NCBI GenBank assembly: GCA_033439265.1
Contig: JAVTVX010000008.1
Coordinates: 4,030,001-4,094,000 of the forward strand
From: Dillenia suffruticosa
Lineage: Eukaryota; Streptophyta; Magnoliopsida; Dilleniales; Dilleniaceae
Length of the DNA: 64,000 nucleotides
Reading direction: 5' to 3'
Shown: positions 35,180 to 46,413 of the stretch, piece after piece
How positions within the stretch are numbered: the first letter of the stretch is position 1
How the letters are laid out: each line of letters begins with the position of its first letter
Notes under the pieces: generated by a model
Databases searched by the model: none
What the model was told of the DNA's origin: nothing
What the model saw: only the letters and a program-made list of their open reading frames with translations
Position numbers and translations under genes: made by a program

Positions 35180-38100
35180 ATGAGCCTCCGATCCCTGAAA
35201 AATGTTACGATCCGGCACATTATACAGAAACCTATATCCTCCAATTCGAGTGATTCTATTGGAATCACTTGTAAAATCCTCAAAGAACATCACCAAGCAC
35301 AAGGACAAGGAGGTTTGTTTCGGTCTTTTATAGGTTCTAGGAAGAGCAAAGAGTATGAAATCTCTTCTTCGATTTTCTCTTCCACGTTTTCTTCTTCTTC
35401 TTCATCGACTGCGTCGAAAATTGGATTTGTTGGTTGGTATTTGGAGATGGTTAAGTCTCGTCCTGTTCTCACAAAAAGCATCACTTCTGCTCTTATTTAT
35501 ACTGCGGCGGACTTGTCTTCTCAGGTTCTCTCTCTCTCTCTCTCATATACTATGAAATTTTGGTTTATATTTTCCTACCCAAAAATAAAAAACCCCAGTT
35601 TTCTGAATACCCATATGATCAAATGCTTATTTTGGTGGAGAAATCAACTGGTTAGACTTAATATTTTTTGCTTTTATTATTATTATTATTATTGCAAATA
35701 ATAATTCAGGACCTACACTATGAAATTTTGGTGTGTTTGTAACCCCTATAGTTAATAGCCTAATTGTTTTATTTGTTTTCCCTTTTTACACCAATTTGAT
35801 GGAGTTTTATCAGCATTTTTGCAGAAGTCAATTTGGTGGACTATATCTTTTGGTATTATTATTCACATGCTTATGGCTATGAATTGAAGGGCTCAAGGGA
35901 TATATTAAAACAGCTCTGATGAATTTGCAACCCAGAAAATTGAAATCCATTTTTTGACACCCAATTGTTCAAATTTTCCGGATTTTATTAATAGCTATGT
36001 AGAAAAGAATTGAGTAATCTTCACTCTCAGGTTGTTCTCCATATGCTTATTCTAATCGATTCCTAACACATTTGCCTTTTGAATATACCACTTTGTTTTT
36101 GGAGTTGACCCTTTGTTGATGACGTCTGGTTTTAATCACTTTTTTGCTATTGTGCTGTCTGGTTTGCTTAATAGAAAGAGTGAAGTTTAGGTGCGAGTAA
36201 GTGATTTCAAGCTTCTAATTAATCTGCTCGAGCTTGTTCCCTCACAAGCAAGATTGCTGTTGACTTGAGTTTACGGGCTGATGTTGTTCAAGCCTTTAGT
36301 ATTAGCGCCCAAGATGTATCTAACTAGGAGCAAATGGTTCCTTTTTCCTCATCATTTCCTCAATCAAGCTAAGGTATTGTGATTTCTCTCTTCTAAGTTC
36401 TATATTTCCATAAGAAGAGATGCAAAATTATACTTGGAGAGCGAGGGAAGCCCGCGTGGTTCAGTTACTCCCAATCTAATGTCATAAAAAACATCGAACT
36501 TGGCTCATTTACTATACAAATCATCTTTGATGGATCTCATTAATCAATCAAGCTCAAACCGTCTTATGAGTTGTTCTATCTTTAGAATCCTGTCAAGCAC
36601 GATGAAAAATTGTACTCATGCTGGGTGTTTGCAACTAGGCCCTAGGCTATTGTAAAATTTGATGGTTAAAATTGTCTTGGGGGAAGATCAATAGGTCATT
36701 TGTTTTGGCATAACTACAAATAAGTGGATTAATTTAAATTTGACCCTGCCTCGTCTTACTATATTTGTTACTAATCATATTGATGTCTCTAGGCTACTTT
36801 AGCTTCTTTGTTTTCAGAGTTCATCTGAATAATGAAATGCGGTATGTCGTCCCCTTTCCCTTGCAACTAGAACATTCTTCATTGCTTCCTACTTTAAGGA
36901 TTAAGCAAATTCTTTGATGATTAATGTTAGCAATGTTTGAGGTATCCCATCATTTTATTATGACCTAGATCTACTCCCGGGCTCAAATTGATAGAGCCTG
37001 TGTTATCAATTAATAAGCCCCACTCCACAACCAGAAGATTAAGTACAGTGACAGAGAGAAAGCAAGATGCCACTGCCTTGTGATCTAACCTGGAAGTTGG
37101 ACCAGAAGATGATTAAGTGTAGTGACATGTAGGGCTGCTTTTTCTAGGATAAATATCCTAGCAAGTTCAACATAGATCCTTGGTTTGTCTTCTCTAGGTT
37201 GGTGTCCTTTACCTGTGGGAACTGAAGATCCTTATATCCTTATTTCTGACTGTTGGGACTTCGGCTGATGCAACAGCAAGGCTGCAGCATTGTGGCCTAT
37301 AGGTTTAAGTTCAGGTTTACAGAAATAGGTGTTATTTTTACAGGGTAAGAGCATGTACCTAAAACTTGGGATGGGACCCCCCCCCAAAAAAAGAGTGTAA
37401 GAAAAATCACCACCACTACTGGGGGAGGGGCAAAATTTTATGAAAAAAATTATATAGTTTCAAAATTAACCCCAAAAGTAATTTGCCCATTTAAATATTA
37501 TTACCCTCACCACCTGAAATTATAATCCAAAATTTATGTTATTTTTTGCCCCTTGATACAAGTTTTCGGCTTTGCTACCCCAAGCTCACACGAAAGGAAA
37601 AATTTTGTCTTGTGGTTTCCTAATTGTGGAGATAGGAATGAAGTGTTAATCAAATGGTATGCCATAACCTTTTTTGAAGAAATAAAATTAGGAATTAGTA
37701 TAACAAAAAAAATATACTTACATTACTGTGGTTTTCTAATCCTAGTCATCTGCATCCAATACTACTATGCCCAACCTGTAATTTAAGGATGATCAGAGCT
37801 TACTTACAAATTTCAGGCGTGCTTACTTCTATTGGCTTGATCCATGTCCTGTATCATCTACTCACCTTTCATTGATCTACAAATATCTTCTTTGTCACAA
37901 GCCTACTTCATTCTGTCTCTTTTCATCTTAGTTGGATCTCTTCTGCATGTAGTTATGACTCTGCCTTCAGATTGAAATTTTAATTATTTATCTTCAATGG
38001 TTTGGGTTTCCCATCTTTGACTTCCCAAGTTGCTTACCATATGCCATATTCTTCTTTTCATGATCTTAATCCTTATGAAAGTTCCTTTCTAGTCATCAAT

Positions 38101-40291
38101 TTGTTCATCTGTGAGTTTCTATTGGCAGAAATGCATAAATGCTCTCTAGCACTAATGGTTAGGCTATCTGGGTAGCCCTGCCACAAGACCAAGAAAAGAG
38201 AAGAGCTCGACTCCTCTTTGTCAAATTGCATTGTTAACTGCATATTGTGTAGAGAAATTTCCGTTTCATAAAGCGAAAGGATTATGTGCATCAATTGTAT
38301 CTAAGTATGAGATTTCTGTCTTGGTTTATCACCGAGTGCACAGAGCTACTTATAGCTAGACTTGCAGTGTCTGTGTATGATCTGTATACTTATCTCCCAT
38401 CTCTCTTTGATTATGTATGATTATTTGGCACTCCATCTGTATTTTTGAAATTTTTATCTTTGTTGCACTGCTTAAAGATCTTTTTGTTTGTTTTGCTTGT
38501 TTCCAGACAATTACACATCAATCTCTAGAACAATATGACCTTGTGAGGACACTACGCATGGCTGGATACGGGATGCTTGTATTAGGGCCGTCACTTCATT
38601 TTTGGTTCAACTTCATGTCAAGAGTCTTACCCAAGCGGGATTTAATAACCACATTTAAGAAAATAATTTTGGGGCAGACAATATATGGACCATTTTTGAC
38701 CGTTGTATTTTTCTCTTTGAATGCTCGCTTACAAGGTAGTTTTTTCTTTTCTTTTATTTTTTTCCTGCTGAGTAAACTGTACAGATTTCATTCCTATTGC
38801 TTAACAATGGTATTGCTTTGGTAGTATTTGCTTAATCACCTCCTTGTCATTCTGTTATAGATTTTCTTAAACAGTCTTTGAGCCAAAAAGATCAAAGTTG
38901 TATATTGTAACTTTATATATAACTTTACAAAGTGTTGAGTTAACTAGAGACTCGTATAATTTGATGATATTAGGATAACTTTCCTACTAGTGACTTAAAT
39001 TTTGCCATTTAAGCTCCACTGTGATCTTCATTGGCAACATGAGTACCTTCGTTAACTTTTATAGATTAAACCCCATGATTTGCATAATTAGGATTTTGTT
39101 GTTGCTGTCACATTGTTTTTAAAGTTTCACTCAACCGCCTCTCGATGATATGCCAAATTTTATTTTCATTAGGAACATTAACAGGGTATCTCATGTCAGC
39201 ATAGCAAACTGTGAAGAGTTAACTGAGGCATTCCAGAATATATTTTGTAACTTGCTTTTGGTGGATTAACCACATTTCCTCTTTCTAAAAAGTCAAAATA
39301 ACACAACTAACAAATGTCAAGTCTGAAATTTCCATATTATTTTAAGATATGGTTTTTCAAATATGTCAAATTATGCAAGAAGAATACAAAGGAGATGTTT
39401 CAGTTTAAATTCTCTGATTATGTGATTTATATGGGATCAGAACTTGTAAGACATGGAAGTTTTCTGCACTTTTAGTTTGAATGGTTAGTTACTTTATTTT
39501 ATTAACTTTTTGATGTGAGAACTGTTTGGGCCTCTTCCGTAAGTTTTCTTTTGGTGATCAGTGGACCAAGGGCCTGGGCTAAAATTGCTCTGGGTAATTA
39601 ATATGGTTGCAAGAGAGAGAAATTTAGAATCAACAGGATGCACTAAAAGGGCAAAGATCATTCACAACATAAGCAATAAAGACTACAACAGACGGTTATG
39701 CATTTTTTAGGTGTTTGGTTTGCATGAGTTGGTTTCTTGATAGTTGACAGGTTTTTGTTGATAATATTCCATAATATAAGTAATTTATTATTATTAGATT
39801 TTTGGCTTAAAGTTGGCATTTTCTATCATTTCACCTTTGCATCTGAGGTATTTTCTGGTACTACAGTTTTGTAAGAAATTTATTAGATTGTTGTTGTTTC
39901 ACACTTAGGTGAAAGTGGTCAAGAGATCATTGCAAGACTGAAGCGAGACTTGCTCCCTACATTCATGAATGGTGTGATGTACTGGCCCATATGTGATTTT
40001 ATCACATTCAAATTCATTCCTGTCCATCTACAGGTAATCATCAATTTCTCTGACTTGCATATGACTAATTTGAATTAATTTACATGCAAAGAGCCAGGTA
40101 TCGATCATTATGACCCCACAAGCCACAATTTCAGGGTCAGATGTATTCATGAATTAAATATAATTGTGAAACATATGCTTAGTTTTGTTGTTTCTCTTCT
40201 GCAGCCATTGATGAGCAATTCATTTTCATATGTATGGACCGTTTACATGACATACATGGCAGGCAAAGCCAAAGTAGTGTCGGAGCAATAA
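35180..40291 (+). CDS. Mpv17/PMP22 family membrane protein
   Basis: Four exons: 35180–35524, 38507–38735, 39909–40033 and 40205–40291, giving 261 aa. The first about 90 residues (MSLRSLKNVTIRHIIQKP, rich in Ser, Lys and Arg and low in acid) look like an organelle-targeting leader; plant members go to mitochondria, plastids or peroxisomes, and I cannot choose. The family core begins at WYLEMVKSRPVLTKSITSA, continues with DLVRTLRMAGYGMLVLGP and HFWFNFMSRVLP (exon 2), and ends with the signature NGVMYWPICDFITFKFIP then VWTVYMTYMAGK (exons 3–4). Four short hydrophobic segments are expected. In animals and yeast, MPV17 and Sym1 form a non-selective channel of the inner mitochondrial membrane that affects mitochondrial DNA; the plant role is unclear. 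Intron 1 is long (about 3 kb) and holds repeat fragments. Confidence 0.9.
38145..38225 (+). repeat. tRNA-like (SINE head) fragment in Mpv17 intron 1
   Basis: Has ACTAATGGTTAGGCTATCTG followed 45 bases later by GAGCTCGACTCCTC, spaced like pol III A and B boxes. No acceptor-stem pairing was found, so it is not a functional tRNA; it may be the head of an old SINE. Confidence 0.25.
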
Positions 40292-41744
40292 TATTGCAAT
40301 TGAATGATCTGAAGGGTTGCAATCTCCATTCGGTCCAAACATAAGCAGACTGCTCAGTCCCACCAGAAAGCTTCCCAGTGGGACTTGACAAAGAACTCTT
40401 AGGTTTGCAACACGTTACTTAATTCAGAAATGAAAAACCTACACTATCACCCGTTTTCATGTTCACTGATGATCATTTTCACACGTAGTTCTCGCTTATT
40501 AAGAATGTTCACATTGTATTAACCTAATGTTAATTGATTAGTTGCTATTATTGTGTTTCAGAAAAAGCTGGTCACTGTAATATGTTGCAGATGTTATGTG
40601 TAAATTTCCCGAGCTCTTTCCATTAGTCTTCAGACCTTGATTGCATGATAAAGCCTTTGGCATCTGGGGGAGAAACAATAATAGTGATGAAGAATGGTTT
40701 TGAGTGTCAAAGGCTAATGTCGATAGCCACTTTTCGCAATGCTTTTTGTTTCTGCTTGTTTGATAACTGAAGAATGCTTTGAGCATTGAAGGGTGAATTT
40801 CGGTAGCCACTTTAGGTGATGCTTACTTTGCATGTGCAGTTGAATCACTGATCAAAGAGAGCACCAACAAAAATCACTAGAAGTTAGAATCAAGAATATC
40901 CTGGTTTGTTTAAATATGAATTACACTAATGACCAAGGTTTTCATGAGAGAGAGAGGTTTGGCGATTTACAGGGACCCCAACCCCAACGATAGGGAAAGA
41001 GGTGGCAGTTTGCAGAGATTCCCATCAGAGAGAGGGAGGGAGGGAGAGAGGTAACCGATCTAATTTGAAATGAGACCATCTTAACAAGGATTTAGATTAC
41101 TGAGACATTACCCGGGAACCTAGCCGCATATATAGCCTTAAACTACAGCAGAAAACTGGCTCTCATAACCCTAGGCGGATGGATGATCCTTCTGACCTGT
41201 TTTTCTTTTCTGTGTGGGAAAAATTCCCCGCAAATCTAACAAACGATAAAATGGTGCAAAGACTCAAATGGCCAAGCACAAGCAACGGAGAAACATTGTT
41301 ATCAGGAAAGAACCTTTTGTACCCAAAGAGAAACACAAAACGGAAATGCTTCAAATCTAAGATCACTTCAAAATTGGTAAAAGAATCTACTTGACAAACC
41401 ATATGTTGTTACTGTTTTGAAACTTAGTGGTGCTTTTATTTCACCCACAGCTTAATACATGACAAACTAAGAGATCTATTGAAGAATGGAGTTGGACTCT
41501 TCAGAAGGTGAGAATTCCAAAAGCATCCAAATGTATGAAGTTAACCCTATAAAAACTCTTTGTTCCTTGCAATCCATTGCCCCCCAGTGATCCATAACTT
41601 GTCTTGAGGATCCTCTCCCTCCTGGGCAATGCTTGGGAAATTTCATCCTAAATAGTTTAGTACAAACATGAATTTTATCATTGGCTGAAAGCACCGGACG
41701 TTTGGTTCTGCTGACAAGCCAATTACTGTGCTTGCAGAACGACT
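40292..41744. other. Convergent 3' ends of Mpv17 and ADA1 genes
   Basis: The two genes converge here, so this interval holds both 3' UTRs and a short spacer. A purine-rich patch with GAGAGAGG and GGGAGGGAGGGAG lies at 40947–41050. No further gene is supported. Confidence 0.5.
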
Positions 41745-42806
41745 TCATTCTTCATATGTATGCAAGCATAATTTCTCGAGTTGGATTGCCCAATCTTCTC
41801 CAAGTACTTGAGGACGAGACTCCATGGCTACCCGAAAATCTAATGCCGTTGCCTGAACAGATCTGATAGATCTTTGTACATATCGCCTCCGTAACATGCC
41901 ATCAGGGCCAACCATGATCTGACAGCTAACTTGTTTTGAGTCCTCATTTCCAGTCCTCGACCCAGCTAGTTTCATACAAGGTTCTATCAACCTCTTCAGA
42001 TATACATCCAGTGCATTATTCAACAAATTCACACAATCCATGGAGATGCCAACTCCTTCTGTCTCCAAGTTCCGCTCCACCCTATTTCTCAACGATCTAC
42101 TGTCAGGTAGCTCACCACTATTTTGACACGTCTCTGGCCGATTACATGCAGATCCATTGTAAAGAGCTTTACGAGCTCCGACCATGTTCACAGAAATTCC
42201 CAGAGGAGCTGTAACAGGACTTCGACTTTGAACACCAGGGCTTCCAGCCATTTGCTCAACCTCTTCGCCATCCTCAACAGATGCACCTTCACAAGGGGGC
42301 CTACTACCAAGAGAAAGCAATTCTGTTGCACTTTGCTGTTCCTGTGACCTTGGAACCAAGTCTTCATCAACAACACGTTGAGGCTTTTCAAGAGGTGGCC
42401 CAAGAGGACTCCGGCGATCCCGAAACTCGCGAGCACTTGGAGACCTTCCTTTCCAAGGCGAGGGGGCAAATGCATCTCCATAGATTGACTGAAGACAATT
42501 TCTCTGATACCCATTTGCAACTTTAACACTAAGCCCACCACCTGCTTTTCTAATTTTTGGGGGAGGAACCTTAGCATGACAGGCATTCTTCACTATTGAC
42601 TTAATAAACTTATTGTGAAGAGAAATATTATCCTTCCCAATTGTTCGAATACAGATCCTATCAAACTCATGCTTTGATAGCTTTAAACTCAAAAACCTTG
42701 TAAGACTATTGAAATATATATATGCCTTCTGATCCCCAATCTTCTTGACAAGTAGGGTTTTCAGGCCCAAAATATCAATACGATCAAAATCTTGACTAGG
42801 CGACAT
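41745..42806 (-). CDS. Transcriptional coactivator HFI1/ADA1 (SAGA complex subunit)
   Basis: Nuclear core subunit of the SAGA histone acetyltransferase complex. One coding exon of 353 aa. The start is the ATG at 42806 (MSPSQDFDRID). Residues about 8–85 form the conserved SAGA-Tad1 N-terminal part (LKTLLVKKIGDQKAYIYF, FLSLKLSKHEFDRICIRTIG, LHNKFIKSIVKNA), which I recognise from plant ADA1 proteins such as At2g24530. The middle is low-complexity, rich in Pro, Ser and Arg. A C-terminal block (CVNLLNNALDVYLKRLIEPC) is the histone-fold-like part, followed by the plant-typical tail with EDWAIQLEKLC. A 5' UTR intron is likely, from a donor near 43552 (ATCAG|GTTCTC) to an acceptor near 42861 (TTTTCAG), as the leader is long and GA/CT-rich. 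In yeast Ada1 pairs with TAF12-type histone-fold subunits. Confidence 0.9.
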   Translation of the reverse strand: MSPSQDFDRIDILGLKTLLVKKIGDQKAYIYFNSLTRFLSLKLSKHEFDRICIRTIGKDNISLHNKFIKSIVKNACHAKVPPPKIRKAGGGLSVKVANGYQRNCLQSIYGDAFAPSPWKGRSPSAREFRDRRSPLGPPLEKPQRVVDEDLVPRSQEQQSATELLSLGSRPPCEGASVEDGEEVEQMAGSPGVQSRSPVTAPLGISVNMVGARKALYNGSACNRPETCQNSGELPDSRSLRNRVERNLETEGVGISMDCVNLLNNALDVYLKRLIEPCMKLAGSRTGNEDSKQVSCQIMVGPDGMLRRRYVQRSIRSVQATALDFRVAMESRPQVLGEDWAIQLEKLCLHTYEE

Positions 42807-43159
42807 TCTTAGCTCCAACTTATGTACATTAACTAATTTTAACAGTGACCTTCAAAACTGAAAATTACCTAAGAAGCCACATGATAAAACAACATCAACT
42901 TCAATAAAAACCCCAAAGCTCTAATTTCTGACAAGGAACTCCAACAGTAACCACGTTCGCTTTTCCTGAAATCTGAACTGAACACAAAAAAATAAAATAC
43001 CCAATAAGAAATTCAGCTCAAAACAAAATCTTTCGAAATTAGGAACATCAAAAACAAAACCCTAAAAAACCAAAAAGAGACTTATTTTCCTCCCACAAAC
43101 CAATGTGATCCCAGGAACCCTATCCAAAACGGGATATAAGTAAAATCAATCAAAGCAAA

Positions 43160-43512
43160 CCATTATAAACCCCAGAGAAAACCCAATTGAGATAATTACA
43201 AGAACTGAAAACCAATTTGAGGTATTGAGAAATTGAACACGAGAGAGAGTTTTTTGAAACATAGCATAAAAGCAACAGAAGCAGGAATCAAACAACATTG
43301 AAGTATTATAAACCCTAATTTGAAATTTGATCGATACCCATTTGAGAAAATAGCAAAATCTAAAGACCGTTTTGAGGAATTGAAAGATTGAGAGAGAAAA
43401 GGCGACAAAAGCTAAAGTCAAACGACATTAACCTGCTATAAAACCCTAATTCTAAATGATCGATACCCAATTCGAGGAAAGTGCAAGAACAAGAAACCCT
43501 ATTGAGGAATTG

Positions 43513-43554
<42 letters not shown>

Positions 43555-43555
43555 C
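43160..43555. repeat. Three tandem units in the ADA1 5' leader/intron
   Basis: Units at about 43163–43308, 43309–43433 and 43434–43552. Each starts TATAAACCC or TATAAAACCC, units 2 and 3 share GATCGATACCCA, and all have a TTGAGGxATTGAxA word followed by GAGAGAG. The third unit carries a pure GA run at 43516–43552. Confidence 0.6.
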
Positions 43556-43749
43556 TGATCGAGTTCGAAGAGAGAGGAGACGAGGTTGATTGAATTGATT
43601 TCGCTTTTTCGAGTTTCTGGAGTGTTTTTTTGATTTTGCCCTCCAAAAACTAGTTTTGTCTTTGGTTGATTTTGATTCGCTCGTTTTCGTGATCGTGTGG
43701 TGTGGGTGTTTTTTGGTTTTTTGTTGTTTCGAAGTTATTTGGGTTCGGT

Positions 43750-43825
43750 ATGAGAGAGAGAGATTGAAGATTGGAGGAACCAAACACTGTCTAATTGCGA
43801 GTTAGGCGACTCGAAGCGGACTTCA

Positions 43826-43869
<44 letters not shown>

Positions 43870-43945
43870 TTGAAGCTTGGACCAACCAACCACAGTCCTA
43901 GGATTTGCAAATTGCGAGTTAGGCTACTCGAAGCGGAGTTCGTAA
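43750..43945 (-). promoter_or_regulatory. ADA1 proximal promoter with tandem duplication and GA tract
   Basis: Two copies (about 43751–43822 and 43861–43942) of a segment with GAGATTGAAG-TTGGA, CCAAxCACxGTC and ATTGCGAGTTAGGC-ACTCGAAGCGGA. A GA run at 43830–43865 separates them. The position suggests the promoter or transcription start area of the ADA1 gene. Confidence 0.5.
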
Positions 43946-46279
43946 TGTCAAAACGAGAGAGCGCTTTTCATGAGTTTGTGCTAAGGCCATGTTTGAGATT
44001 ACCTACTTCCCATGTTAAAACATAGGTGGGAAAAAAAATCATTTTGCGGCGCACAATAACATAATTGATCCCTTGTTCAAAACTTGTCATACTTCTTTAT
44101 TATGATTTACTCTTTATTCCCACTTTTTAAATTAACTATTTAAATATTATTGGAAATAATAAAATAATAAGATTATAGATTAAAAAAATAAAAGGATATA
44201 AATTTTGCTCCCTCGATCACCCTCTATGACCTCTGTTCTGATTTCGGTTAAATCACAGAGACAAAATTAACTTTTTTTGAATATTGGTTTTAGTCATTAT
44301 TTTTCACAAGATTTTTTATTATTTAGTTTTAATTACATTGCTAAGTTTGAGGGGTATGATTTGGCTTTGGTTGAGGGAATCGATCAGTATGCCTCCACGA
44401 CAGATCGAGCAAAAGGAAATTGAATGGAGCATTAGATGCTCTAACGCCAAAGTTATGACATTGGATGATTGCAACTAGATACGATCGGTCCTATGGTCAA
44501 TGGAGGAAGATCAACCTCAACCATAGCCTATGGTCATCGACCAAGTCGATAAGGAAGACCGTTCGGGATATAATGCATGAATGATTATTATAATTTAAAG
44601 TAGAAAAGAAAAGTGTTAAAATTTAATCTTACAAGTTCGGTACTTGCATTGGCAAAATGAAGAAAAACTAAGCTCAACCGTAGACTATTCTTTTTTATCG
44701 ATCGGTATCTGAATTTTACTTAACTAATTCAGTTTAAATACTGTGGGGTTTATTGAGTGATTGGTTCTCTCAAATCATTTTTTTTCATTCTCAGAATTCA
44801 AATTTGAGAATTTTAATTAAAAATATAGAATATCTGATTACTCAATTTAAAGGGATTTGATAACCGTAGACCATTTATGGTGCTATGCCTCGGCTATAAC
44901 TAAGACTTGAAGCAAAAAAGGAAGGTGTCGAGTGAAGCATTAGATGTTTTGAAGCCACAACAATAGGCGAATGGTGAACCTTTTGGTATTCATATCCACA
45001 TGATGGGTACGTTCCAAAATCTCTTGAGACAAGAACCTATATGGTTTATTGATCGTAAGCTAATTGAGTGAATGGATCATAGGTTAATTGAATATTAAAT
45101 TCTGCTTGGAGAGTGTGTTCAAACTGTACACAGTATCTTATATAAGTTTCATTCCCTTCCTTAACGTCTTCTTATTAGTAGGGGCTAAACCTGATACCAG
45201 ATGAATAAAGAAAACTATTGTGGCAAGGTTAATCAATCTTGACATCTAGCCACTGTGATCTCTTTCCTTGCGTTTGGGCGGGTTAACTAAGCATTGTAAC
45301 TAAACTCCAAACCATGCTTGACCTAATTGACTCAGATCGACCTCAAGTCATGTTATAGATTGGCCAACCATGACAAAATCAAGCTGAATTGTGATCCTAT
45401 AATCAATCGATTATCTCTATAATATAGACTAAATATAATTAATCATCTTAATAGAAAAAGAAAAGACAAATGTTGAGATAGCTCAAGCGATATATTCTCC
45501 TCACTTCTATCCCTTTTTCGATTCGATTCTATTTAATTGTATCAAATTATACCAAAAAATAGAAAAGACAAATGTTGAACGGAAGACTAAATGTTTTATA
45601 ATCATAATTATTACAATACAACAACATAATTGAATAATTTTATTATTAATTAAAGTAAAATTGAGCTCAAGCATGGGGAGGGGAGTCGAAACATAAGAAA
45701 AGGCAATTTTATGATTAGTTTCTACAACTTTCTCTCATATTGTGCAAAAAGAAATGGAGGAAAATCCCAATATACTTGAAAGAAAACTTTATAACAAGTC
45801 GACAATTTCTCTCAATTCTCTGGGTTAGATTGATGATATTCACTAAACCACCGTTGGAATCATCATTTCTCAAGCTTTGTAACAAGTCGACAATATCCCC
45901 CCCCCCCAGCTAGAGTGGGTTGACTGCCGTGATACTGAGATAAATCGATTCATCCAAATTAGATAAAAACTAAATAATATATATCTCAACAACTATTATT
46001 AATATTCTTTTATCTTTATATTTTGTATAAATCAACACCTGCAATATCAATACAATATAGAAAATAATTTTCATCAGGTCTACGTTACTATAATCACGAG
46101 CAACAATTTTTTACCTTCTATTTTTGTGAAAACACATAGCATGGATTCTTTCAGGCTTTTAGCTCATGATAAACTTTCCTTTTGTCTTAATAGCTCCCTT
46201 TATTTTTGTTTCTTCCCTTGAGCAATCCAAAGGCTGGTGGTACAAGTAGCTAGGATGGTCATGGTTCAACAAGACCGTT
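43946..46279. other. AT-rich intergenic region with repeat fragments
   Basis: No gene is supported. A copy of the dispersed repeat ending in GATTACTCAATTTAAAGGGA lies at about 44700–44875 (compare 8845–8995). The word GCATTAGATG recurs at 44431 and 44938 in partly similar surroundings. A C run of about 12 lies at 45898–45909, just after the second of two copies of AACAAGTCGACAAT (about 45793 and 45885). Confidence 0.45.
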
Positions 46280-46411
46280 CCCAAAATAATGTAAAATCAT
46301 ATATGGTTTTATTCTTTTTTTTTTTTTGAGTATTTTGGCCGTAGATCTCCCATGACAACACTCATATACAAGTAATTTTTTTATAGAAATTTTTTCTCTC
46401 TCAAAAAATGG
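46280..46411. repeat. Direct repeat, left copy
   Basis: About 130 bases, nearly the same as 48885–49014. Both contain ATATATGGTTTTATTC, a T run, TCTCCCATGACAACA or CCTCCCATGACAACA, and CATATAC-AGTAATTTTTT, and end in AAAAAATGG. Confidence 0.8.
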
Positions 46412-46413
46412 AA

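Noticed and set aside
37370-37790. C-rich/A-rich stretch and a 77-codon frame in Mpv17 intron 1
   Set aside because: Vaguely like hAT-related intron debris, but ends and duplications could not be defined and no domain is visible.
38145-38225. Possible functional tRNA gene
   Set aside because: A- and B-box-like words are present but there is no matching acceptor stem or anticodon loop.
43980-44060. Possible MITE left end (TAAGGCCATGTTTGAGATT)
   Set aside because: Looks like a typical terminal sequence, but no matching inverted end or TAA duplication was found downstream.
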